Assembly (NCBI GenBank): GCA_028289445.1
Contig: JANQPO010000010.1
Span: 19,513-83,512, forward strand
Direction: 5' to 3'
DNA from: Tepidamorphaceae bacterium
Lineage (GTDB): Bacteria; Pseudomonadota; Alphaproteobacteria; Rhizobiales; JAKSCL01
DNA: 64,000 bases
Positions 27,531-35,378 of the stretch are shown here, one piece after another (within the stretch, counting starts at the first letter, position 1; each line of letters starts with the position of its first letter). Below the pieces are notes generated by a model. That model saw only the letters and a program-made list of their open reading frames with translations. It had not been told where the DNA came from and made no database searches. The translations under genes and the position numbers were made by a program.

Positions 27531-28460
27531 CTACGCTGGGTTCGTAACCGGCGTTTCCAGCGAGAACGCCTGACCGGTGAGTTGTTCTGAAAGCTGCCAA
27601 AGCTGCTTGGCTGATTCCGAATCCACGGTGGACGGGTCGCGATAAGCCTTGCCGACCCTGCCACGAAACTCTCGATATCCTTGAGGTCCGTAGTAGATGC
27701 CGCCTTCAGCTGCCGGATCCAGGGCCGCAAACAATGACGGTCTGGCGGCGGAGGCGTTGGAGTGCAGGATGAACGGCGACAACACTTTGAAGAAATAGTA
27801 CTGCCCCCGGCTCATCTCATCGAACAAACCGGAATCGGACCCGCCGGGGTGAACGGGCACTGAGCGCGTCTTGAGACCGGATGCCTGCAGACGTCGATGG
27901 AGTTCTTCGCCAAACATCAAGCAGGCGAGTTTCGACTGGCCATAGGCCCGACCGCCATTGCCGCCACAGGTCAGATCGTCGAAGTGGATTCTGGCGGCCT
28001 TGTGGGCGATGCTCGATAGCGAAACGATCCGCGATGCTGGGTCATCGGGCATGAGATCAAACACCAACGCGGTCAGCAAGAAATGCCCGAGATGATTGGT
28101 CGCGAACTGCTGCTCGATGCCGTCGCCGTTGGTCTGGGCGGAGTAGAGCAGAACTCCGGCATTGTTGATCAGCACATCGAGACGCGTGTAGGTCGCGCGG
28201 AATTCGCGCGCGAAGCCCCTGACGGAAGCAAAGTCGCCAAGGTCGATCGCCATGACGTCGAGCGATGCCGAAGGCAAACGTTTGATGATCGAGGCCTTGG
28301 CACTCTCGGCTTTTTCTTGGTTCCGGCACGCCATGACGACGCGATAACCGGCCCCAGCCATGCCGACGGCGGTCTCGTATCCGATGCCGTGATTGGCGCC
28401 GGTGACAATCGCGATTTTTTGAGGTTTAGAGCTCAATTCCCATCTCCGACATATGGACAT
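27531..28460 (-). CDS. Short-chain dehydrogenase/reductase (RDH/POR-like)
   Basis: Classical SDR of up to 309 residues. Cofactor loop TGANHGIGYETA, NNAG in DVLINNAGVLL, catalytic Ser in RIVSLSSIAHKA and Tyr/Lys in AYGQSKLA are present. Overall it resembles the retinol dehydrogenase/protochlorophyllide reductase branch. The first ATG (28460) lies inside the candidate operator region; a TTG at 28436 preceded by GGAGATGGGAA is an equally good start. Divergent from a TetR regulator, which suggests inducible use against a lipophilic or xenobiotic carbonyl; the substrate is unknown. Confidence 0.85.
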   Translation of the reverse strand: MSICRRWELSSKPQKIAIVTGANHGIGYETAVGMAGAGYRVVMACRNQEKAESAKASIIKRLPSASLDVMAIDLGDFASVRGFAREFRATYTRLDVLINNAGVLLYSAQTNGDGIEQQFATNHLGHFLLTALVFDLMPDDPASRIVSLSSIAHKAARIHFDDLTCGGNGGRAYGQSKLACLMFGEELHRRLQASGLKTRSVPVHPGGSDSGLFDEMSRGQYYFFKVLSPFILHSNASAARPSLFAALDPAAEGGIYYGPQGYREFRGRVGKAYRDPSTVDSESAKQLWQLSEQLTGQAFSLETPVTNPA

Positions 28461-28474
28461 GTCACGTATGTTTG

Positions 28475-28512
28475 TCTATATTGACATATAGCGTATGATT
28501 GTCAATATGTAA
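28475..28512. promoter_or_regulatory. TetR operator candidate and overlapping promoter
   Basis: An inverted repeat ATATTGACA, 13-nt spacer, TGTCAATAT lies in the gap between the SDR and TetR genes. The left arm contains TTGACA and 17 bp later AATATG, a plausible promoter for the regulator, so a bound repressor would cover the promoter. A second short palindrome GACATGTC stands at 28455-28462 over the SDR start. Confidence 0.7.
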
Positions 28513-28514
28513 AA

Positions 28515-29078
28515 ATGAAAGAGCGGGAAGAAAACATCATCGAGGCCGCGATCAGGCTGTTCATGCGCTATGGCGTGAAACGCACAAGCATGAACGATAT
28601 CGCGGCAGAGGCGGGCATTGCGCGCCAAACGCTGTACAACGCCTTCTCGAACAAGGACGCAGTGCTCCAGGCGACAATACGGCTGTTGGCCGACAGGGCC
28701 ATGGTCGGTATCGAAGCCGGTCTTCAGAAGACAGATAACCTAGGCGATCAGTTGGATGTGGTCTTCAAGCACATCGCGATCGATCCCTTCGATCTACTCG
28801 ATGCCTCGCCGAACTCGGAAGATATCGTCGCCGGGTTCAACGCATCCAGCCAGAGCGAGCTAGCTGCGGCGGCGGCGCGCAACAAGGCCGTCATTTCACG
28901 GATCATGAAGCCATTCGAGAGCGAGATCGAAAAGAACGGCCTGACGCTCGACCAATTCGCGGACTTCTTGGAGCGCTCAGCGTCGGCCGCCAAGTACAAT
29001 GCCGGTAGTCGGAAACACCTCTTGAGCCTCCTGGCGGTGCTTAAAGTCGCAGCGTTGAAAGTAGCTGCTGGCGCATGA
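28515..29078 (+). CDS. TetR-family transcriptional regulator
   Basis: 187 residues. N-terminal helix-turn-helix: AAIRLFMRYGVKRTSMNDIAA, EAGIARQTLYNAFSNKDAVL. The C-terminal ligand domain is not assignable to a subfamily. It is divergent from the SDR and membrane-protein genes, with a strong inverted repeat between, so autoregulation and repression of the neighbour pair are likely (inference from arrangement). Confidence 0.9.
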   Translation: MKEREENIIEAAIRLFMRYGVKRTSMNDIAAEAGIARQTLYNAFSNKDAVLQATIRLLADRAMVGIEAGLQKTDNLGDQLDVVFKHIAIDPFDLLDASPNSEDIVAGFNASSQSELAAAAARNKAVISRIMKPFESEIEKNGLTLDQFADFLERSASAAKYNAGSRKHLLSLLAVLKVAALKVAAGA

Positions 29079-29386
29079 ACCCGAATTCATAGGTCGACCG
29101 CCGACTCTCGAACTTGTCATCCGCCTTCGCACACATTGCGGACGATTGGCGCCAACGTTTGTGGGTCGCTTTGTCCGCGCAGCCGCCAGGCTCCTAAGCC
29201 CCTGCCCCAACCCATAATTGCAACTCCATCACAGCCAGGTGTCTCATTTTCGCCATAGTTCACAGAAACCGGCGCCGAAGGGCCACGACCCGTCTGGTGT
29301 CGGAACGAGAGCTTGTTTACGAAACGTTGCAGGTCTTGACGTAGATCAATTTCCGGCTGGAAGCATTGTTAGAAGGGGCACGATCA
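29079..29386. other. Gene-free stretch with right copy of the 45-bp direct repeat
   Basis: No gene is supported. The segment 29232-29276 repeats 26292-26336 in direct orientation. The last part upstream of 29387 carries an AGAAGGGG ribosome site for the L,D-transpeptidase gene. Confidence 0.55.
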
Positions 29387-29977
29387 ATGCGATTGACTAT
29401 TGTGGCTGTTGTGTGTGCGTTCATGGCGGCGTTGGCCGCAGCGCCGGCTGAAGCGCGTCGCTACATTGACGAACACGGCAATTGGACGAACAAGAAGCCG
29501 GCATCGTTCACGGCGTATGGCAAGTCCATTCCGCGCAAGAAGATCAAATACGACGGGACGGAAAAGCCGGGCACGATCGTCGTCAACACCGCCGAACGGC
29601 GGCTCTATCTGATTCTCGATAACGGCTATGCGATGAGATACGGCGTCGGCGTCGGCCGCGCCGGCTTCGAATGGTCGGGCACCCATCGCATCACGCGCAA
29701 GGCCGAGTGGCCGGGCTGGACGCCGCCGGCGCGCATGCGGGCTCGCGAGGCCGCCAAGGGCCGTATCCTGCCGGCTTATATGCCGGGCGGTATCAACAAC
29801 CCGCTGGGCGCACGGGCGCTCTATATCGGGTCGACGATTTATCGCATTCACGGCACGAACAATCCGAAGTCGATCGGCCACGCGATGTCGTCGGGCTGCA
29901 TTCGGATGATGAATGACGATGTCATCGATCTTTCCGAGCGCACCGATATCGGCGCCAAGGTCATCGTCAAACACTGA
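29387..29977 (+). CDS. L,D-transpeptidase (YkuD domain), exported
   Basis: 196 residues from ATG 29387 (good AAGGGG site). Signal peptide: MRLTIVAVVCAFMAALAAAPAEA. The YkuD catalytic motif is complete: HGTNNPKSIGHAMSSGCIRM, with the nucleophilic Cys and the conserved His and Arg. Such enzymes make 3-3 peptidoglycan cross-links or attach envelope proteins to the wall in the periplasm. It stands alone and ends at a strong terminator. Confidence 0.93.
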   Translation: MRLTIVAVVCAFMAALAAAPAEARRYIDEHGNWTNKKPASFTAYGKSIPRKKIKYDGTEKPGTIVVNTAERRLYLILDNGYAMRYGVGVGRAGFEWSGTHRITRKAEWPGWTPPARMRAREAAKGRILPAYMPGGINNPLGARALYIGSTIYRIHGTNNPKSIGHAMSSGCIRMMNDDVIDLSERTDIGAKVIVKH

Positions 29978-30001
29978 CGCTGGGGCATCTGGACGACCAA
30001 G

Positions 30002-30030
30002 AACCGGCGCCCTCGGGCGCCGGTTTTCTT
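30002..30030 (+). terminator. Rho-independent terminator after the L,D-transpeptidase gene
   Basis: Stem AACCGGCGCC/GGCGCCGGTT around a CTCG loop, followed by TTTCTT, 25 bp after the stop codon. Confidence 0.9.
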
Positions 30031-30058
30031 ATGCGCGTCCTCGGTTTACTCTCTGCAC

Positions 30059-30427
30059 ATGTGGCAAAGAGGAGCGGTCGCACTAATCGCGTTTATTGCT
30101 CTGGCGCCCGACGCCGACGCCGGACAAGTCGAGATCGGTCATCAGCTTGCGCGCGACCATTGCTCGCGTTGCCATGTGGTCGAGGCCGATAATCGGTTCT
30201 CGGGCATTTCGTCGACCCCCTCCTTCATGATGATGGTCGACCATCTGGACGACTGGCAGGATCGCTTCGCGACGTTTTACGCCCGCCTGCCCCACCCATC
30301 CGTGATCTTCGTCGACGGCATCGACCCGCCGACGGACCAGCCGCCAAGCGTTGTGCCGATCGAATTGTCACTCGATGACGTCGAGGCCATCCTCGCCTAC
30401 GCCAAAACTCTCCAGACGGCGGAGTGA
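30059..30427 (+). CDS. Small periplasmic c-type cytochrome
   Basis: 122 residues with a signal peptide (MWQRGAVALIAFIALAPDADA) and one heme site CSRCH near residue 35. The distal Met is probably in SFMMMVDHL. The segment PIELSLDDVEAILAYAKTL is the usual C-terminal helix of this group. It is monoheme and likely a periplasmic electron carrier; the partner is unknown. An interspersed repeat lies in the convergent gap after it. Confidence 0.85.
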   Translation: MWQRGAVALIAFIALAPDADAGQVEIGHQLARDHCSRCHVVEADNRFSGISSTPSFMMMVDHLDDWQDRFATFYARLPHPSVIFVDGIDPPTDQPPSVVPIELSLDDVEAILAYAKTLQTAE

Positions 30428-30490
30428 TGGTAAAGGCGGCATGGTCTAGAGAGACCGAAGCCGAATGAGGCTACGGCCTTCACCTCACGC

Positions 30491-30661
30491 GCCTTCCCGG
30501 ACGCGCTGCAGCATAACATGCTGCTGTGCTGATCCGGGATCGCTCGAAGTGTGGAGGTACGCCCGCGGCAAAGGGATCCCGGTTCTGCGGCGCATCACCA
30601 AGGCGCTGCACCGCGCCCGGGATGACAAAGGAGGGGTGATTTCATTTGGACTCATCCCGCA
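30491..30661 (-). repeat. Interspersed BIME-like element, copy 3
   Basis: Same family as 17762-17935 but on the opposite strand. Core 30491-30626: TTCCCGG...CCGGGATC, spacer, GATCCCGG...CCGGGATGAC; the third arm continues to about 30661 and ends 8 bp from the DUF971 stop codon. It fills the gap between two convergent genes. Confidence 0.88.
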
Positions 30662-30669
30662 CACTGGCC

Positions 30670-31044
30670 CTAGGTGACCGGATCGCGGCTTAGGCCCTTT
30701 GCTTCTAGCTCGGACTCATATTCAGCGAAGAGCGAGTCCCCCTCACGTCCGAGCTTGAGAAGATAGTCCCAGGAGAAAATGCCGGTGTTGTGCATGTCGT
30801 CAAAGGTTAGCCGTACGGCGTAGTTGCCGACAGGCTCGACCTGCAGGACTTCGACATTGCGCTTGCCAGGCACGGTCTGGCGCTGCTCGGGGCTGTGGCC
30901 CTGGACCTCGGCGCTTGGCGACAAAACGCGCAGACGCTCCGCCGGCAAGTCGAACGTTTCGCCGCTGTCGAAGGCGACGGTCAGGGTCCTCCGATCCTTG
31001 GCAAGGCGGATCTCGGTCGGCCAGGCTTTGTTGACGTCGCTCAT
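30670..31044 (-). CDS. DUF971 protein
   Basis: 124 residues of the DUF971 (gamma-butyrobetaine hydroxylase N-terminal-like) fold: PTEIRLAKDRRTLTVAFDSGE, LPAERLRVLSPSAEVQGH and the C-terminal MHNTGIFSWDYLLKLG. Stand-alone members are small zinc-site or Fe-S-associated proteins of unknown role, often near Mrp-type carriers or molybdoenzyme genes. Here a MITE-like element separates it from tupBCA. Confidence 0.85.
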   Translation of the reverse strand: MSDVNKAWPTEIRLAKDRRTLTVAFDSGETFDLPAERLRVLSPSAEVQGHSPEQRQTVPGKRNVEVLQVEPVGNYAVRLTFDDMHNTGIFSWDYLLKLGREGDSLFAEYESELEAKGLSRDPVT

Positions 31045-31077
31045 TTTACGGTCTGTCCCTTCTTTGATAGGGCTTAG

Positions 31078-31349
31078 CTAGGGTCAGGACTCAATAATGT
31101 CATCCATTCTGCGCGCGCGAGTTTGGCCGCTGAACAGGAGCGAAGGTGAAGGAAATGTGGTTCATTTTCAAGGCTTTGCGACGTATACAGCGGCCAAAGG
31201 CGCCGCGCCCTTCGGGTTTGGCGGCAGATACCGGCCCAGGCCCGCTCAATGCTCGAAAAGGCAACCAGCCTTTCCTTGCGCTTGAGCGAACCTGCTCCAA
31301 CACCTGTCGCCAAACAGAATGGCATGAGATTAATGGGTCCTGACCCTAG
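31078..31349. mobile_element. MITE-like element with 22-bp terminal inverted repeats
   Basis: 272 bp bounded by inverted repeats that match at 19 of 22 positions and begin CTAGGGTCAGGAC at both ends. CTAG at each outer end could reflect the target. The interior has open frames but no transposase, so it would be a non-autonomous element. It lies between the DUF971 gene and tupB, only 72 bp before tupB, and may displace or supply regulatory sequence. Confidence 0.75.
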
Positions 31350-31421
31350 ACCCACCACTGGCGGTATCAAGATGACCTTCGTGCGGTGGCGGTTGTGTGA
31401 GCGTGGAGTCGAACGTCTAGA

Positions 31422-32123
31422 ATGAACGGCCTGTCCGATGGATTTCGCGAGGCCTTTCGGCTCGTCGTCACGCTCGATCCGGCGCTTGTCGAGATCGCCG
31501 GCCTATCGTTGTTCGTCAGCTTGTCGGCGGTGGCCGCCGCATCGCTGATCGGTCTGCCGCTCGGCGCACTGATCTCCGTGCGGTCTTTTCCCGGTCGCGG
31601 CGTGATCGTTGTCCTTTTAAACGCTTTCATGGGCCTGCCCCCGGTCGTGGTCGGGCTGGTTGTCTATCTGATGTTGTCGCGGTCGGGACCCTTCGGGGTG
31701 CTCGGACTGCTGTTCACGCCGACGGCGATGATCATCGCCCAGACAATCCTCATCCTGCCGATCATCGCTTCGCTGACCCGCCAATCTATCTCGGACCTTT
31801 GGGACCACTATCGCGAATTGCTGCAATCGCTCGACGCGACGCCGGCGCAGATCACCGCGACGCTTCTTTGGGATGCACGGCGCTCGCTCCTGACCGCCGT
31901 TCTCGCCGGTTTCGGGCGCGCGATCGCCGAGGTCGGTGCCGTCATGATCGTCGGGGGCAATATCGAGCATGCGACGCGGGTACTGACGACGGCGATCGCG
32001 CTGGAGACCTCAAAGGGCAATCTCGCCCTGGCGCTTGGGCTTGGGTTGGTCCTGTTGATCTTGGCACTGGTCGTCAACGCCGCCACGCACGCTCTGGCGA
32101 GCCGGACGATGGGGCGGCGGTGA
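31422..32123 (+). CDS. tupB: Tungstate-type ABC transporter permease
   Basis: 233 residues with five to six TM segments. The ABC coupling motif is GFGRAIAEVGAVMIVGGNI, close to TupB/WtpB and ModB permeases. It is the first of three overlapping genes (permease, ATPase, binding protein), the Tup order B-C-A or a variant of it. Substrate is inferred from the binding protein and from the formate dehydrogenase operon 13-25 kb away. Confidence 0.88.
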   Translation: MNGLSDGFREAFRLVVTLDPALVEIAGLSLFVSLSAVAAASLIGLPLGALISVRSFPGRGVIVVLLNAFMGLPPVVVGLVVYLMLSRSGPFGVLGLLFTPTAMIIAQTILILPIIASLTRQSISDLWDHYRELLQSLDATPAQITATLLWDARRSLLTAVLAGFGRAIAEVGAVMIVGGNIEHATRVLTTAIALETSKGNLALALGLGLVLLILALVVNAATHALASRTMGRR

Positions 32124-32836
32124 TGCGCATTTTGCCGCTCTCCCTCACCAAGGTTCTCGTCGAGCGCGAAGGCGACCGATTGGTCGGCCCGCTTGAGATG
32201 ACCGTCGGCGCAGGCGGCATTTCGGTCGTCATGGGGCCGAACGGCTCCGGCAAGTCGACCCTTTTGAAAGTCTGCCATGGACTGGTCACACCGACCTCCG
32301 GCACCGTTGCATGGGCCGGCGACCAGGCGGCGAACGCACGCAGGCACCAAGCGATTGTCTTCCAGAAACCGGCCGTACTGCGCCGAAGCGTTCGCGAAAA
32401 TGTCGCCTATCCGCTCAAGCTGCGCGGTGTCCCGCGCGCAGAGCGTTTGGAGAAAGCCGATCAATTAATCGCACGCGCTCGCCTCAACGCGCTGGCCGAT
32501 CGCGATGCGACCGTACTCTCTGGCGGCGAACAACAGAAGCTGGCGATCGTTCGGGCCTGGATCACCGAGCCGGAAGTCCTTTTCCTGGACGAACCGACAG
32601 CGAGCCTCGACCCAGGCGCGACCCGCGATATCGAGGCTCTGATTGGGTCCATCGACGCAGCGGGCACGAAAATCGTCATGACCAGCCACGATCTCGGCCA
32701 GATCAAACGGCTTGCCACCGATGTCCTGTTTCTCCTCGACGGTCTGATCAAGGAGCGAGGAACCGTCGAGCAAATCTTCGACAGTCCGCAAAGCGAAACG
32801 CTAGCGGCCTTCCTACGCGGGGACATTGTCGGGTGA
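32123..32836 (+). CDS. tupC: Tungstate-type ABC transporter ATPase
   Basis: 237 residues. Walker A MGPNGSGKSTLL, ABC signature VLSGGEQQKLAIVRA, Walker B VLFLDEPTASLD and switch His (MTSHDLGQ) are complete. ATG 32123 overlaps the permease stop by one base and its own stop overlaps the next gene by four. It lacks the C-terminal MOP domain of ModC, as expected for TupC. Confidence 0.9.
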   Translation: MRILPLSLTKVLVEREGDRLVGPLEMTVGAGGISVVMGPNGSGKSTLLKVCHGLVTPTSGTVAWAGDQAANARRHQAIVFQKPAVLRRSVRENVAYPLKLRGVPRAERLEKADQLIARARLNALADRDATVLSGGEQQKLAIVRAWITEPEVLFLDEPTASLDPGATRDIEALIGSIDAAGTKIVMTSHDLGQIKRLATDVLFLLDGLIKERGTVEQIFDSPQSETLAAFLRGDIVG

Positions 32837-33657
32837 CCGGGATCACACGGCGCGGTGTCTTGGTTGCCACGGTCGGTCTTGCCACGCCGGCCGTTGCGAC
32901 AGAACGCTTGCGCATGGCGGTCACGACGACGTTCGAGAACTCGGGGCTCGCCGGCCACCTCCTCCCAAAGCTCGAAGCCGCGACGGGGATCGTCGTCCAA
33001 CCCATTGTCGTCGGGACCGGCCAGGCCCATACGCTTGCCCGCCAGGGCGATATCGATCTCTTGGTCACCCACGCGCCGCAACAAGAAGCCGCGCTGGCTG
33101 CCTCCGGCGCCGTCGTCGACCATCGTCCGTTGATGGTCAATGACTTCATTCTGGTTGGGCCGCGCGACGATCCGGCCGGCGTTGCCGGTCTGACAGATGT
33201 ATCCACTTCTCTTCGCGCTATTGCCGACTCTAGAGCACCGTTTGTCTCGCGTGGCGACCGGTCCGGCACTCATGTCCGCGAGCGCGCCCTATGGCACGAT
33301 GCCGGGATCGATCCCGATACGCTGTCGGGCTGGTATCGCGAAGCGGGCGCAGGCATGGGTGCTGCCCTCAACATGGCCGCCGGCCTTGGCGCCTATGTTT
33401 TGACCGATCGCGGCACTTGGTTGGCGTTTCGAAATCGCGGGCCGCTGACCGTCTTGGTCGTTGGCGATCCGCCGGTCGACAACCCTTACGCTATCATGAT
33501 CGTCAATCCGGACCGTCATCCGCATGTGCCCATCGCCGCGGCGAGACGCGCTGTCGACTGGCTGACGGGACCTAAAGGACAGGCCGCGATCGGTACATTT
33601 GCAATCGACGGCGCGCCGGCGTTTTATCCTGTTTTGGACAGCGAGGACCCATCGTGA
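32833..33657 (+). CDS. tupA: Tungstate-binding periplasmic protein
   Basis: 274 residues from GTG 32833. Signal peptide: GVLVATVGLATPAVA. The TupA family motifs are present: TTFENSGLAGHLLPKLEAA (usually TTTST.DSGL), VGTGQAHTLARQGDIDLLVTHA and FVSRGDRSGTHVRE. TupA binds tungstate far more tightly than molybdate (family knowledge). Tungsten uptake beside a formate dehydrogenase locus hints that the enzyme may be W-dependent or metal-flexible. Confidence 0.88.
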   Translation: MTGITRRGVLVATVGLATPAVATERLRMAVTTTFENSGLAGHLLPKLEAATGIVVQPIVVGTGQAHTLARQGDIDLLVTHAPQQEAALAASGAVVDHRPLMVNDFILVGPRDDPAGVAGLTDVSTSLRAIADSRAPFVSRGDRSGTHVRERALWHDAGIDPDTLSGWYREAGAGMGAALNMAAGLGAYVLTDRGTWLAFRNRGPLTVLVVGDPPVDNPYAIMIVNPDRHPHVPIAAARRAVDWLTGPKGQAAIGTFAIDGAPAFYPVLDSEDPS

Positions 33658-33965
33658 CCGACACTCCCCCAGCCAATCGCAAGGAACGGCGCGCCGCCGG
33701 CTCTGATGCATCCTTCGACGATGGTAGCTTCCTGCGCGTCGCCGACAAGTTCATCTCGCTTGCCAACCGCGAGAACCGAACGGTCAAGGCCACAGATCTG
33801 CACATGGCGTTTCTGTTCGCGGCAGCGCGCTACAACGCCTATGTCGCCAAGACCGTCATCGGCGTCGACAAGCACGAGGATTTCGTTGGATCGATGACAA
33901 AGACCTATCAGGAGATGCTACGTCAGCACCTGGCCGACGAGACGCTCGAACCGCCAAAGGGCTAG
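33654..33965 (+). CDS. DUF3144 protein
   Basis: 103 residues starting at GTG 33654, overlapping the tupA stop. The central region FLRVADKFISLANRENR, LHMAFLFAAARYNAYVAKTV and the acidic tail match DUF3144, a small helical protein of unknown function. Its place at the end of the tup operon is unusual context that might inform function. An interspersed repeat begins directly after its stop. Confidence 0.78.
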   Translation: MTDTPPANRKERRAAGSDASFDDGSFLRVADKFISLANRENRTVKATDLHMAFLFAAARYNAYVAKTVIGVDKHEDFVGSMTKTYQEMLRQHLADETLEPPKG

Positions 33966-34119
33966 GGCATCATTCCCGTCCTTCGTCATCCCGGGCGCGG
34001 CGCCGCACCTTGGTGGTGCACCGCAGAACCGGGATCGTATTGTCGGCAACGCGGGTGCCATATCGAACGATCCCGGATCAGCGCTGCAGCATTTCATGCT
34101 GCAACGCGTCCGGGAAGAC
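33966..34119 (+). repeat. Interspersed BIME-like element, copy 4
   Basis: Starts one base after the DUF3144 stop. The left arm is shortened (GGCATCATTCCC); the core 33985-34119 (135 bp) has the two head-to-head palindromes. Located between convergent genes. Confidence 0.88.
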
Positions 34120-34151
34120 GCATGAGTTGAACAGACGAACCTCCTTCGGCT

Positions 34152-34664
34152 CTACGCAAGCCCCTCGCCTTCGCCGCCGAGATCATCGTCCTCATCCTGC
34201 GTGTCGGCGTCAGCGCTCTCCGTTTCCGCCTCGTCTTCCTCAGGCGGCAGTTCCCCACGGCTCTTTGCCCATTCCGCGTCCGTCAAATGGCCCTTGCCGA
34301 TGGTGTAGGCGGAGGCGAACTTTTCCAGGATCGTGTGGGCGACGCGAAAGTTTTCGTCGTAGTCGTTAAGCCCATCGACATTGGCGAGCACGGGATTGGA
34401 TCGCCAAAGCTGGCGCAGCGCGCGCTGTCTTAGCGCATCCGGCACACCCTTCTTCATGAACACCGAGAAGTCCGCCGAATAATCGAGCTTCTCAATGTCG
34501 ATTGCCTCCAGCGCCTCGATGTCGACCTCCGCTTCCTCCGGCTCAGTCGGTGTTTCGGCCGGAAGCTCGGGTTCGGTTTCCTCACGCGCCTCAACCTTGC
34601 GCCGGGACCAACGGCTAAGAAACGCCTCGTCGTCGGGCTTGGTGGGTTTATCGTCGGCACTCAT
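34152..34664 (-). CDS. DUF3306 protein
   Basis: 170 residues, strongly acidic. N-terminal SRWSRRK and the core DFSVFMKKGVPDALRQRALRQLWRSNPVLANVDGLNDYDEDF-like region are DUF3306 features; the tail is Glu/Asp-rich and probably disordered. The family occurs almost only beside formate dehydrogenase loci and is taken to be an accessory or maturation factor, without a defined activity. Its start overlaps the DUF3305 stop, so the pair is coupled. Confidence 0.9.
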   Translation of the reverse strand: MSADDKPTKPDDEAFLSRWSRRKVEAREETEPELPAETPTEPEEAEVDIEALEAIDIEKLDYSADFSVFMKKGVPDALRQRALRQLWRSNPVLANVDGLNDYDENFRVAHTILEKFASAYTIGKGHLTDAEWAKSRGELPPEEDEAETESADADTQDEDDDLGGEGEGLA

Positions 34665-35221
34665 GACCGATGCCTGGATTTGAAGATCGGCTCCTGGCCG
34701 AACTTTTCTTCCTCGACCGCGAACCGCTCGCGCTTGCGCTTCTTGAATTCCACCTCGACGTGGTGCTGTTCGACGAAATCGACGATCAGCGCGGCCAAGC
34801 TATCTGGAACAGCCACCGCCTCAACGATGTCCTCCCCGGCGTCGAGATGGTCCTGCATTTCATAAGGCGAAACGGTGACGTGGCGCACCTCGTAAGGACA
34901 CGGACCGATCGCGTCGTCGGCCGGAGACAAAACGACATAGACGGCCATTTTGTCGCTCGCGATGTTCTCGCGATAGGCTTCCGTGTCGGAGCGATACAGG
35001 GTCAGCGGATAGGTGCCCGCGTGATACCGGGTAAAGCCCTCGCCGCGCATCAGTTCGCTCCACGCCGGGCGGTCCGTCTCGCCGGGGAACACCGAGACCG
35101 GCTTCCAGCGCCAGTCGGCCCAGGGATGATCGACCGCCTGCCGTTCGACCACCACGCCGAGCGGTATGGTGACCTGGTTCGGCAGGTTCGGCTTTGCCTC
35201 CGGTCGGCTATGCTCGTTCAA
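34661..35221 (-). CDS. DUF3305 protein
   Basis: 186 residues. VTIPLGVVVERQAVDHPWADWRW, YPLTLYRSDTEAYRENI and the final basic KKRKRERFAVEEEKF region match DUF3305, again a family linked to formate dehydrogenase loci. It is cytosolic by sequence. Divergent from the large ferredoxin-like gene, with 157 bp between them for promoters. Role unknown. Confidence 0.9.
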   Translation of the reverse strand: MNEHSRPEAKPNLPNQVTIPLGVVVERQAVDHPWADWRWKPVSVFPGETDRPAWSELMRGEGFTRYHAGTYPLTLYRSDTEAYRENIASDKMAVYVVLSPADDAIGPCPYEVRHVTVSPYEMQDHLDAGEDIVEAVAVPDSLAALIVDFVEQHHVEVEFKKRKRERFAVEEEKFGQEPIFKSRHRS

Positions 35222-35378
35222 CGCAGGCTCTCCTCCCCAGCGTTCAAGGCATCATATAGCGCGACAGACCGCAGATGTCCCCTTTCGCCGCAGTGTCGAA
35301 AGGCTGACACTATAGACATGAGGATAGCTTGGCGATTTCCCCGGACATGGTATAGCCAAGCATGAGCGGGATGCGTGA

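Noticed and set aside
24805..29276. Integrated element with an attachment site at tRNA-Val
   Set aside because: No integrase and no second copy of the tRNA 3' end could be found, so only a looser accessory-region call is made.
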